A stretch of DNA of 64,000 bases, taken from contig JAQMRL010000007.1 in NCBI GenBank assembly GCA_035578175.1, forward strand, positions 50,745,227-50,809,226. The letters run 5' to 3'. Below are positions 54,631-64,000 of this stretch, piece after piece. The DNA comes from Catonia carolina. Taxonomy: Eukaryota; Arthropoda; Insecta; Hemiptera; Achilidae. The first letter of the stretch is position 1, and each line of letters opens with the position of its first letter. The notes beneath the pieces are model-generated. The model saw only the letters and a program-made list of their open reading frames with translations, was not told the DNA's origin and made no database searches. The translations under genes were made by a program, and so were the position numbers.

Positions 54631-55022
54631 GTGTTTAGGTCAACAGCCGAAAGGCTGGTTTGAACCTCTAGAGGTTTTACTAAGTAAAACAAGGAGTGAG
54701 GTGGTTTACCATTGCCTTCCTCACTGAGTGGAAAAGTACGCTTATCAGCATGCCGGGCCCTCTGAAAAGCACATATTTTCCACTCTTTAAATGACACCTT
54801 CACTTCATTCACCACAGGGTCTGGCTGTACAATGAAATTCATTACTTTCAGAGGAGATAACTCTGATTAGTGTCACAGTACACCTCTACCTCTTCTGTTC
54901 TTAAATGATTCAGTCATTTAATTGGCTGACCATGTGATAAGAAACAGAACTATTTATTTTAGCCCTGCAACGAACAGATTGAGTGAAAATAATTTGACAC
55001 TCCACCTGTCTGTTATGGGCAG
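54631..55022 (-). mobile_element. (AAC)n-tailed retroposon, copy 4
   Basis: Minus strand; hairpin CAGCC-TTTC-GGCTG near the left end (54648-54661). Target duplication CAATAGAGTTT at 54620-54630 and 55023-55033. The AAC tail is nearly absent here. Confidence 0.9.
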
Positions 55023-55541
55023 CAATAGAGTTTATTGGTGGCAATTTTAAAAATTGTAATCCATCGTTTTTCTATGTTCACCTGTCCATCACATCCAGAT
55101 GTCATAAACTACAAGAGATAGCAAAAAACAGTTTTCAGATTTGTAATCTACACTAAAAGTTAGTGGGGCTGGATTGGGTTTGAAGTTCTGGTTTCATCTG
55201 GAAGTGGGCCAAAACCAGAAGTCAAGAAATCAAAGTTAGAATTCAGAAACAAAATAATGTCATTTGATTCCTCTTAAAAAGTAGATACAGAAATCATTAA
55301 TGATTTTTGCCATAGGTCAAAGCTAAGCCTTTAGAAAAAATTGCCACTAGCCATGAAATGCATCGTCTCATGAAAGATTTTCTTCAGTAACTAGGTCGCA
55401 TCAAGTATGACGAACCTTACTGACCACCATAACCTTAAATTAAGTGGGCCGATTTTCACACCAATAGCCTTTTCCACTTCTTACATTATTTTATGTGATA
55501 ATAAAAGTTAATTTATTTAATTTTTTTTTATTACATGATTC

Positions 55542-56493
55542 TTCTTCTTCTTCTTCTGCCTTTCAAAGATTAGGCATCTCTGCCTGTTTCGAACCTCTCA
55601 AATCTGCCCATCTCTTTCTCGGGCGTTGTCGTTCTCTCCTGCCCTCTGGCTTATAGCCCAGTGTCTGCTTAGGTATCCTATCCTCTTGCATTCTGTTCTG
55701 GGATACCTTGTTCTTTATAGAGAAGATGTTGAGTTCTTTCCTTATCTCGGTATTCCTATAACCATCTTCTCTACTACACCCATATGTATGTCGAAGAAAT
55801 TTCATTTCAGATGCAAAGAAAAATCTACTCTCCTCTCGCTTTGCGCCCAAGTTTCACTGCCTTAGAGTAGAGTCGGCACTTCTAGTGTTTTATAAAATCT
55901 CACCCTCGTGTTTTTGCTGGTGCTATTTTTTAAAGTGCAGTGGATAGTTCTGCATATTTGCTGAAATCGGTGCATCTTATTGTAAGCATCTTTATCCTGT
56001 TGGTATGTAATGTTGCAACCTAGATACTGAAAGTGGGAGATCTGTTCCAAAATATTATTATCTATAACAATTTTACTTCTGACTGGCTCTTTCCCCCTAA
56101 ATACCATTACCTTTGTCTTCTTCGTCAAAACTGTCAACTTATATTCTTTACAGAGTTTGTTCAGCATGAAAAGTGCTCTCTGCAGGTCATCCTCATTCTC
56201 CTGTAGCACTATCAGGTCATTGGCAAATAATAGGCAGTTTACAACCCTATCTTCTCCTATGAGAATACCCGAGTGTATTTGAGACTTCCACCTTCTGATC
56301 ATGTCATCCAAATAAATATTAAACAAAGTGGGTGATAGACAACACCCTTGTCTTACTCCTCTATTAATAATTACTTCTTCAGAATTGGAGTTCTCCACTG
56401 CTATTATCCCTCTGGTATCTTTGTACAGGCTTTGGACTCCTTTTATAAGATGGGAAGGATATCCATTATCTCGCAATATTACATATTGCGAGA
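55542..56493 (-). mobile_element. 5'-truncated LINE with GAA tail
   Basis: The left end is (TTC)n, a GAA tail on the minus strand. Target duplication TATTACATGATTC / TATTACATAATTC at 55529-55541 and 56494-56506. At the 5' junction a short inverted copy of the terminal ATCTCGCAAT occurs (56467-56493). Confidence 0.9.
55862..56476 (-). pseudogene. LINE reverse transcriptase fragment, active site mutated
   Basis: It reads VIINRGVRQGCCLSPTLFNI, YLDDMIRRWKSQIHSGI, NCLLFANDLIVLQENEDDLQ, LTKKTKVMVFRG and ISHFQYLGCNITYQQ. The usual FADD is FAND (GCC AAT GAC), so the first of the two catalytic acidic residues is Asn. The frame stops at 55862 and the C-terminal region continues in another frame (55563-55850: AEMKFLRHTYGCSRED-like remnants). 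Confidence 0.88.
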
Positions 56494-56506
56494 TATTACA
56501 TAATTC

Positions 56507-57626
56507 TATTATACTGAAATATTCATATGTCTTGCCAAACTTATGTTTTTATTTTTTTACATGATTTGTATAATTTGATATAATGTAATTACATTTCAGT
56601 GCTTTCTGGAGTTAATTATACCTTACGTCTTAAAAATTATGACTAGTCATTCCAGTATGAAATTTATTACAATCCTCATTACCACTTTCTATTGATATAC
56701 GCCATTGTCATTATTTTCCATAAGTTTTTTTTGCTTTTTTTTAAGGTGATTATCATCGCCTGTAAATAAGTTATTATGGATAAAAAAAACTTCATTCACA
56801 CTACTCAACTTGGTACCATTAATTTAATAGATCGAATAATTTTGGTGCATGTATAAGAGTGGGACTGACATTGAGGACATCAAAAATTTATACAGTGAAT
56901 AGTGCTATAATAGCAGGACTTGATTTTAATGTTCACTCTTATTTTTTTAAACTTGTTAAATTTGTAAGTTATACATTACAGCCAAGAAATTATAGTATTT
57001 TAAAGAGAAAGAAGTACGCTTAGAGCTCTGAATCTAGGTAAACTTACTCCATGCTAAAAGCACCTGTTTGTTTAAATTTAATTTTGTATGATACATCCTT
57101 CATGTTCAAATGCGTTATTGTTAAAGAACTTAAAAACCAATCTTTGTATCAAAAAATTTTTCCATTAGACACAAAAAATTCCCAGGAACAAGTAATTTAT
57201 AATTTTTGGTTCAAAAGTAAAGCAGGGATATTTTTTTAATCAGCTTATATAAAGTATAATGTATGGACGTAATTAAATAATTTTATTATGTTATTAAAAT
57301 TAGTTTTGGTCAATTTAACTTGCTGTCTAAACTCAGTGAACTGAAGTTTTTCTGTATATACATTTGCAAGTAGCCTGTTTTTTCTTCTCATTATTGTGTT
57401 GTGTTATTACTGAAGATATCCATCAAAATATTTTCTCAACAGAAAAAGTACATGCGATGCTTGCCACTGATCAATAGTCTCCAAGTGATCATAAACTGCT
57501 GAAAGTGTTCTGGGTGAACATGATTCTCTCATTACATTTTTGTGCTTTGAGGTATTCGTCAAGTACTGAGCTCCTTAAATTCATCAAATGTTTTCTCCCC
57601 AACAACGAATTTATGAGAAACTCGAT
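56507..57626. other. Intron sequence, no gene seen
   Basis: AT-rich; no element ends recognised. Confidence 0.4.
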
Positions 57627-57630
57627 ATAT

Positions 57631-57980
57631 AGGGTGTTCTGAAAAAGGGTTCCAAGAATTCAGGGCGTGATTCCCCACAACAAAAGAATAAAAAAAGTTC
57701 AAATTAACATAAGTCCGAAAATCATTAGTTACCAAGTTATACAGGGTGAAAGATTTCGTCAGAATTTCAGTTACCCCGTTGAAACAAAGCCCTACAGATA
57801 TTTGTCGAGCGTTAAATTAGGCTAAAATTTTACCATATCATATGCAAAATGAACAGAAAAATTGAACAAAACAGCTTTCAGACCTGTAGCTGCAGTAATT
57901 TTTAAGATATCTGATGAAATACGCAAAACTTGGTCCCAAAAATTTTTAAAAAAATTATTTTTTAATTAAATAAAAAAAAC
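57631..57980 (+). mobile_element. Transposon 5'-end fragment (AGGGTG terminus)
   Basis: Starts TATAGGGTGTTCTGAAAAAG after ATA. Such ends, with CACCCTGTATA at the other side, are common to insect Tc1/mariner-like elements (compare 13256-13273). The right end is not found here and no transposase is seen. Confidence 0.45.
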
Positions 57981-58429
57981 GTATATCATCACCAGTGAAA
58001 CCTATATACTTTGTTTTGCATTCATTCACTACAAGACTAATAGTTCTTGTAATAGTTCAGTCACTACAAGACCAATAGTTCTTGTTTGTCGTTCCATTTC
58101 CTTATTAATCCGTTTTAAAGGTTACATCTCTCTCGCTGTTTTTGTGGTATCATCTACATAAGCACAGATCTATGAGGATTTACAAAATACGTTTCCCTCA
58201 GGGTTCACCTCTGTGATAATCTTATGCAATACAAGGTTAAACAAAGTAGAGTTGAACACCTTGACTGCTTAATAAAAAAATTAAAGCGTTGATATTCAAC
58301 CACTTGCACCTAACAATACATTTATAGCTCAGCATCCTACCATTGAATACTCACATAACAAACAGATATCAAATATATATAGTCGCCGACTGTGGCTGAC
58401 AACATGTGGAAAACCTTGCTTGCTTGTTG

Positions 58430-59125
58430 GCCAGGAAAAAGGCTGTTTAATTGGTTGGGGGAAGAAGAAGGACCGTTGTACGTAGCGAGTGGGTGGCTCT
58501 GAAAATGACTGTTTGGGTTTTGTTGATGACCCTGAAAAGGGCCGGGTGTGTTTTGTAGTGGGCCCTGAAAAGGGCTGTTGTAGATAGCTGGAAGCGGCAA
58601 GCTGGCGTGTTGAGAGCGGAGCCGGAAGTAACGGCTCGGCTACCGGGTTCAGGCCTAGCTCTCTCTCTCTCAACGGGAGTTAGGATCCCACTGCAGTGTG
58701 ACAATGGTGGCCTCAGAGCCCAGCAGTGTTGGGTCGGTGTAGGTCATTGGTCGAGGCAGTTCTCTCCGGTCCTGTGCCAAATTCTCTCTTCACCGTGGTG
58801 CCATCAGGCATGCAAGGGCTTCCTTTGGCAGCCAGGTAGGCGAAGGCTGACTGTTGTGGGAATGTGCGTCTGCCACTGGTAGCATTGAACAGGAGTGGTG
58901 CGTCTGGTCTTGGCTGGGTGCTTCTTCCTTGTTCTCTGTTTGGGAGTTGGATGGTGAGAGTCTCTCACAGACAAATGCGGCCGCTTAAATCCCTCTCCAG
59001 CGAGTCCACTTCATGGTGGAGGGGAGGCACTGCCTGCTGCGTGTCGGTAGCGCTCCTCGTAGGCGGTTCTGGGACCGTTTGTGCACCGCTGACAATGGTG
59101 TGGGCCGCCGGGGACAATATATTTA
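58430..59125. other. G+C-rich island with imperfect short tandem repeats
   Basis: Base composition jumps well above the surroundings. Between 58490 and 58590, three imperfect units of roughly 36-39 bp share CCCTGAAAAGGGC and GGTTTTGT/GTTTTGTAG. On the minus strand two frames are open, one with repeated PFSGP/PFSGS, another Gln/Asn/Pro-rich. It might be part of a retrotransposon gag or LTR, but no zinc knuckle, protease or RT is present. Not called as a gene. Confidence 0.4.
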
Positions 59126-59194
59126 GTCCAGATGTAACAAAAGGTTAAAGAATTCATCTCTGCATAAAAATCAAAATAATTAGATTTTTGTACA

Positions 59195-59337
59195 TCCAGT
59201 TATTTTGCATATTACTGCTAATGCAGATAACAATGTATGATAGATGAAAATGAGTGATTAAAAATTGCCTGACCTCATTAGGAATCGAACCTTTGGTGTA
59301 AATGCTAGTTGAATTGACCAATGTACCACGGGCCGAC
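59195..59337 (-). mobile_element. tRNA-derived SINE, diverged type 2
   Basis: The minus strand starts GGCCCGTGGTACATTGGTCA, then AAAGGTTCGATTCCTAATGA (B box), GGTCAGGCAATTTTTAATCA and ATCTGCATTAGCAG. Target duplications not found. Confidence 0.68.
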
Positions 59338-59496
59338 CTGTGGTTGTTTAAAGTAAATAGAGTAAAGATGACATGAAAATTGATATGTACCCAAAACAAA
59401 CATTGTAAAGGCCTTAAAAAAATAGTTTGTCTATTACAAAAAAAACACTTCCACTAAACTGAAAGTTTGAAGTTCACAGTTGGTTAGCAATATATA

Positions 59497-60287
59497 CACG
59501 GGTAAATCAAATATAAACCGGAATTATTGTTTTAAAATTTATTGGGATAGGGTAGAATTGTAGAGATATACAATTATTTTTCTACATAATCTCCTAATTT
59601 CCTGCCACATTTTTCTCAAGGGATGGGTAATTTTTTTTATCCCATCTTTGTAAAATGAAGATGGTTGCACCATGAGCCAATTGTGTATGAAAGCTTTAGC
59701 TGCAACGTCATCATCAGAATGTTGATCTCCAAGAGCATTTTTCAAGGGTCCAAACAGGTGGTAATCATTGGGTGACAAGTTCGAACTGTAAAAGAGAATG
59801 TTTCAGTGTAGTTCAGAACATTTCTGCAATTTTTTTCCGAGTTAGGGATGCTGTATGGGGTTGAGAATTGTCTTGAAGCAAAATAATGTCTCATATAGGA
59901 AAGCCACATCTTTTCCGAAACCCAAGGTCGTCGGTAATGATTGCCTGAGCACTGCCAAAGCTGATTCCCACCTCAAAAGCAATTTCAGCTACGGTTAAGT
60001 ACGAATGTTCTTCTCTGTGACCCTGGTTCTGGTCGTCATTGGTGACCTTCATTTTCTACAATTTCTCACCCTTCTAAAATTTGTTAATGCCATGAATACA
60101 GTCTTTTTAAGGGTATTATCCCGGAACTGTGCCTCAAGCCTCCTAGATAGTTACTCAAGAGGTGGCAATGTGACGTTCTGTAGCAGTGGAATGTCTTCTA
60201 AGCATCTGCACCCATGAATCTCTGTCACCCCTCTTTTTTCACCCCACTGTTTGAACAAAATTCCAGTTTATATTTAATTCCCCCTCG
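59497..60287 (-). mobile_element. Decayed mariner with deletion
   Basis: The inverted ends share AAATATAAAC.GGAATT with GGG.AA outside it, and TA flanks at 59495-59496 and 60288-60289. On the minus strand 59778-59539 reads SPNDYHLFGPLKNALGDQHS, DDDVAAKAFIHNWLM and SFYKDGIKK, the C-terminal part of a mariner transposase with the third catalytic Asp. Frames upstream are broken and the element is much shorter than a complete mariner. Confidence 0.82.
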
Positions 60288-60623
60288 TAAATGTTTTAAA
60301 CATTTTAAGGTGTTTTTGTATGATGATCATCATTTACCATAAAACGTAGGTCATTTATAGTTAGACAAAATATTATTGTGTACTGTGTTTGATTTAGTTG
60401 ATATTTGGAAATTTCATGATGACTGAATGAGTGAGATTTCATGATTGATCTGGTCTCATAAGCAGGTTCCTCACAAGCTTAGGCTTTGTCACCGTCTTTA
60501 AGTACTGATAGGACACGTGGCTTAGAACAGATGAGGTGCGCAGAGTCAAAAATAATGCTTGTATTACTTTGGTCGCTGATACCATTTTATAGTAAAATTA
60601 TTAGTGGGAAATGGCACTAACGT

Positions 60624-61024
60624 TGTTGTTGTTATTTACGTCATCAGCCAAAAGGCTGGTTTGAACCTCTAGATGCTTTACTAAGATAAACAAGGAGTGA
60701 GGTTTTTACTGATCCCTTCATCACTGAAAAAAATTATGCTTATCAGCATGCCAGGCCCTCTGAAAAGCATCCACTTTCCACCCTCCAAATGACACCTTCA
60801 CTTCATTCACCACATGGTCTGGCTGTATAATAAAATTCATTACTCTCAGAGGAGATAATTCTGACTAGTGTCTTTTACACCTCTACCTCTTCTATTCTTA
60901 AATACTTCAGTCATATAATTGGCTAATCGAGTGATAAGAAACAGAACTATTTTTAGTAGCCCTGGTACTAGCAGATCAAGTGCAAATAATTTAACACTCT
61001 ATCTGCGTGCTATGGCCATGGTAT
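60624..61024 (-). mobile_element. (AAC)n-tailed retroposon, copy 5
   Basis: Minus strand; tail GTTGTTGTTGTTATTTACG at the left, then the hairpin with one substitution (CAGCC-AAAA-GGCTG). A short TAACGT match at both ends is a weak target duplication; boundaries are good to about 10 bp. Confidence 0.8.
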
Positions 61025-61029
61025 TAACG

Positions 61030-61992
61030 TATTCAACTGATTATATAATTGACTAGTATGGTAGACACTGCTCAGCAGGGTAAGTCTTTGGCAAAATAAT
61101 TTAACTGTATGAGAAGAGAAATATACAAGATGGTGTATAAATTGATAAAAAAAGATCTTCAGTTCATTGTAAACAGAATAGCTCGATAATAACCCTTGAA
61201 TTAAAACTAGTTCAGATAACATAATAATAATAATAATTTATAAGTGATTAGTTAGCATTATAGCAGCAGAATCAATATTCATATAATGAGTTTTTGAAAA
61301 CCTTTTAACGTTCACATTTTTTCACTGCTTTCTTTTTCTTTTTTCTTTTACTTTTCACGAGCACTTTCGTGGTGCACACTGCTTCCGCAGTCTGAATTCA
61401 AACTTTGACAAAGGAAGATGCATTCTTCACAATAATTTCTAGAACCTTTATGATATTACCTGATGAATCAGTGCACACCGCAAAAGTGCTTGTAAAAATT
61501 TAAAGAAAAAGAAAACACTAACAGAAAATTAATATTAAAAGTTTTTTTCAAAAACTCTTTGTATAAACATAGATTAACAGTGTTGTAAAATAAATAATTA
61601 TTAACATATTAAAATATTAAATTAAATAAATACCATAAAAATATAACTTTCTTTTAGAATTTTTAGGATTTACCTTAGCTTGGTTTTTGTGTATTTGAGA
61701 ATTTAGTAGGTGAAGTTAATCAACGTCACGTTTTTTCCAAGTATGTTTTTGCGCTTAAAATTTTTTGTGGAAATTTAAATGTCACTAATATTTTTATAAA
61801 TCTAGTATAAAATGTGTTCTAATTATTTCATTTTGTATCATGTCATGTGTTAGGTCGAACGTATATTTAATGTAGTTTGTAGTGTTTTCTTGTTATGTAT
61901 TATCTATCTATCATATCATTCATGCTTTTTGCGAGTACTCAGCATTGTACTTTTATTTTGCATTAATATTATATTTTTTCTTTCATTGAAAG
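61030..61992. other. Intron sequence, no gene seen
   Basis: AT-rich with an (ATA)n run at 61222-61237. A CACTTTCGTGGTGCACAC stretch at 61363 is mirrored by GTGCACACCGCAAAAGTGC at 61472, so a small palindromic repeat of about 130 bp may be present. Confidence 0.4.
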
Positions 61993-61995
61993 CAG

Positions 61996-62019
61996 ACAGC
62001 GATATGAGAGAAAATGGAG
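61996..62019 (+). CDS. inaE: Probable DAGL (inaE-like) micro-exon
   Basis: A 24-base exon (or 27 bases from 61993, same frame) would read QRYERKWR after the split codon from the exon at 41607. The acceptor tract is TATTATATTTTTTCTTTC with AG at 61991-61992 or 61994-61995. The donor GTACGTG starts at 62020. It enters in phase 2, as required, and leaves in phase 2. From memory, insect DAGLs have a basic Y...W.R stretch between the His motif and a YQAIW block, which this fits. The next exon is not in the window. Short length makes this less certain. Confidence 0.55.
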
Positions 62020-62021
62020 GT

Positions 62022-62749
62022 ACGTGTAATATTAAATAATGTATTACTCGAGCAAACAAAACTATTAATTAATTGAATAAAAATTATACATTTTAAGCCA
62101 CAATCATTTGTTTATAGTACATCATTTCTACCGTCATTATTGTTGTTTTTAATATACATACTGAATGTCTCATAAATCTGGAAATTCTGTAGAATTTAAT
62201 CAACAAGTTGTTTATGTTGTTTTTTATACAATTAATATTATTTATTTATTCATAAATATTACTTCTCCAAAAGAGCATCGTCTGTGCTTGGAGGCGTACA
62301 TACAATTACAAAAATAACACACAACGCAAATTATAAAATGCACTCTATAATTAACAATGAAAAAAATAATACTACTACAACAAAAAACATAGTAAAAAAT
62401 TGTCTTTGCACATGCGCCAACTGATGGCTGGGGAAGAGTTCCCCTATAACTGCCTCTACGATGTTACAATATTGGGACCAGCATCAGTAATGATTAATAG
62501 ATGGATCGACAGTAAAGGAATAGTATTGATGCACAAACAGTGCTATCAAATCTTCAAGTTTTTTGTTTTGAAGATTGTAAAATAACATTGCAGCGTGACC
62601 AAAATTTATACAGTAATAATAATCTATAAAAGTAATACACCGCAACCTGATAACCTGAACTGATTTCAAAGTTCTTGAACATGCTTTTTACATAAAAAAC
62701 CATGTTTAAAATAAGAAGTTAGTAATTTTATTATGAAAAAAGCATTTTT
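62022..62749. other. Intron sequence, no gene seen
   Basis: AT-rich. Around 62250-62600 the composition suggests decayed repeat, but nothing can be named. I looked for the next conserved lipase exon and did not find it. Confidence 0.4.
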
Positions 62750-63072
62750 AATGGGCTTCTAAACTTAAATATTGTAGGTTAAAAATGATCAACAGTGTAG
62801 TTGAGAATAGAAAAGTTTGAGGGCTATTTTTTTCATCCTCCAACACATCATAAATAAAAGACAAGTGAATATAGAAAAAATGTTTTATTACTAAAAGTTT
62901 TGAACGTATAGACAAGCTTTCCAACGCCCTCTTCATAAAATGTTCCTGCCAATGAATTAAACGAGTTTTGATGTTGTCTTGAAGCTCCTAATTAGGTTGG
63001 AAGAGCCGCCTACCTAGCCATTTCTTCAGTTCAGGGAAAAGATAGAAGTCACTCGGTGCTAGGTCAGAACTA
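62750..63072 (-). mobile_element. mariner transposase fragment cut by the long repeat
   Basis: On the minus strand 63072-62995 reads SDLAPSDFYLFPELKKWLGR and RLFQP, the third-Asp region of a mariner transposase, followed by NSLAGTFYEEGVGKLVYT-like decayed sequence. Upstream motifs are missing because the long repeat (63073 on) begins exactly here. Confidence 0.68.
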
Positions 63073-64000
63073 GAGAAGAGACAAAAGAACTGTCACTGAG
63101 AACGAGTCACAGTTACTTGTAATTCATGGTGACCACAGTTATTCAGATAGGCGAGTAACCGTTCCCCAGTCACTGTTACAAAGATCGCTTACTCATTTTC
63201 TGTTCACTGTTTAAGAAAGGACGACACAGCGACCGTAATTCTTTAGATAGAAGAGTATCAGACCTCTCGTTCCCCAATCACTTTTACAAAAATCAGTTAC
63301 TTACTTATTCACTGTTCACTGTCTCACTTTTAAGACAAAACGAATGCTTTACCTTAGAAACTAGTGAAAAAATTCACTCACTCATTCACTGTTCACAGTT
63401 AATAGACAAAACAACAAAATATGCTTGCTCTTCTTTAAGGCCCCTATAATAGCTACGTAAGATATGTTGGTCTGTTCACTGGGCTTAGTGCTCTCCTTTG
63501 ATAACCGGCACATCCATTCTCTTTTACTTCAATTTTTACGCACTCTTCTCTCTCTCCCTCTTTCAGTCTCTTCCCCTTGTTATGTTTTTCATCTACTAGA
63601 CTAAACAAAACGAGGGTAGTTCCGTTACATTTCTGATCGCGGTAAAATAATCACATACAGTGTTATTTTTATTGCACGCCGTGTTCTACCTAGCTATTTT
63701 ATTTATATTGTGCGTTGTTAATTTTTTCAGTTGTAAATTGTTTCTTGTATTTTCTCTTTTTTATACAAAATGTTCTTTTTATTATTAATTTAGGATACCA
63801 TGTTAATCAGTTTTAGGCTAAATTTTTATTTTAGTTATGTATGTAGTCCATTTTTTTAATTTATTAAAACTTCAGTTGTTATCATGAAATAACAACTGAA
63901 AACATTATTATTATTTCATGATTATTGAAAAATATACTAAGTATGTACACAGTTATTACTAAAACACTAGTAACGGTGAACGCAAAATCACTGTCACCTT
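63073..64000 (-). repeat. Unclassified long repeat, copy 2 (runs off the window)
   Basis: Inverted copy of 13610-14476: shared CTAGAGAAGAGACAAAAG, the TATTCAGATAGGCGAGTAAC block, CACTAAGCCCAGT complement, GATCGCGGTAA and the ATCATGAAATAAC hairpin. A second GTTCCCCA.TCAC block near 63160 and 63270 shows an internal duplication absent from copy 1. It continues beyond 64000. Confidence 0.6.

Noticed and set aside
58329..58673. 114-residue Pro/Ser-rich frame as a host gene
   Set aside because: Overlapping frames on both strands are equally open in this G+C-rich tract and no conserved domain is seen. Reported as an unusual region only.
62400..62585. 61-residue frame near the micro-exon
   Set aside because: No similarity to the expected next lipase block, no acceptor/donor pair in phase.
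1..64000. CRISPR array, phage or bacterial operon
   Set aside because: No regularly spaced identical repeats with unique spacers, no dense gene layout; spliced animal exons and eukaryotic transposons throughout.

Overview
The window is AT-rich animal DNA, most likely from an insect. It has spliced exons with GT-AG introns of 1-20 kb, and insect-type transposons, tRNA-derived SINEs and LINEs in unusual density. No bacterial operon, CRISPR array or rRNA is present. I cannot name the species.

One host gene crosses the whole window on the + strand: an sn-1-specific diacylglycerol lipase of the DAGL-alpha type (Drosophila inaE). Eleven exons are clear (797-1008, 10472-10573, 19631-19808, 21090-21174, 24589-24723, 29116-29318, 31105-31342, 34083-34160, 35112-35335, 38041-38182, 41607-41839). 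A twelfth micro-exon is probable at about 61996-62019. All splice phases match and there is no frameshift. The exons encode the four-helix membrane domain, a Cys-rich linker, the alpha/beta-hydrolase core with a GHSLG nucleophile elbow, the catalytic Asp, the Cys-rich regulatory loop and the catalytic His. The first coding exon lies before the window and the C-terminal exons lie after it. Coding sequence is only about 3% of the window.

The rest is intron, largely built of mobile elements. (1) About nine copies of a roughly 0.95-kb repeat that looks like a DINE-1/HINE (non-autonomous Helentron): 13-bp inverted motifs near both ends, a 3' hairpin, an internal GT microsatellite and a degenerate internal duplication. 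(2) At least eight Tc1/mariner-superfamily lineages: an apparently intact mariner (10784-12131), deleted or degenerate copies, two foldback derivatives and two pogo-like elements. (3) LINE fragments of several families, four of them with clear target-site duplications. (4) tRNA-derived SINEs with at least three heads, and a separate roughly 390-bp retroposon ending in (AAC)n. That retroposon's 3' hairpin matches, with compensatory changes, the hairpin at the end of a LINE in the same window. (5) A hAT MITE, a solo LTR, palindromic MITEs, minisatellites and a long repeat present twice in opposite orientation.

The most unusual points are: the 398-bp retroposon flanked by 305-bp direct repeats (29480-30487); the SINE/LINE 3' hairpin covariation; a perfect 50-bp tandem duplication that splits one LINE reading frame; two foldback mariners; and a pair of MITE copies, one of which serves as the empty site for a SINE insertion in the other.
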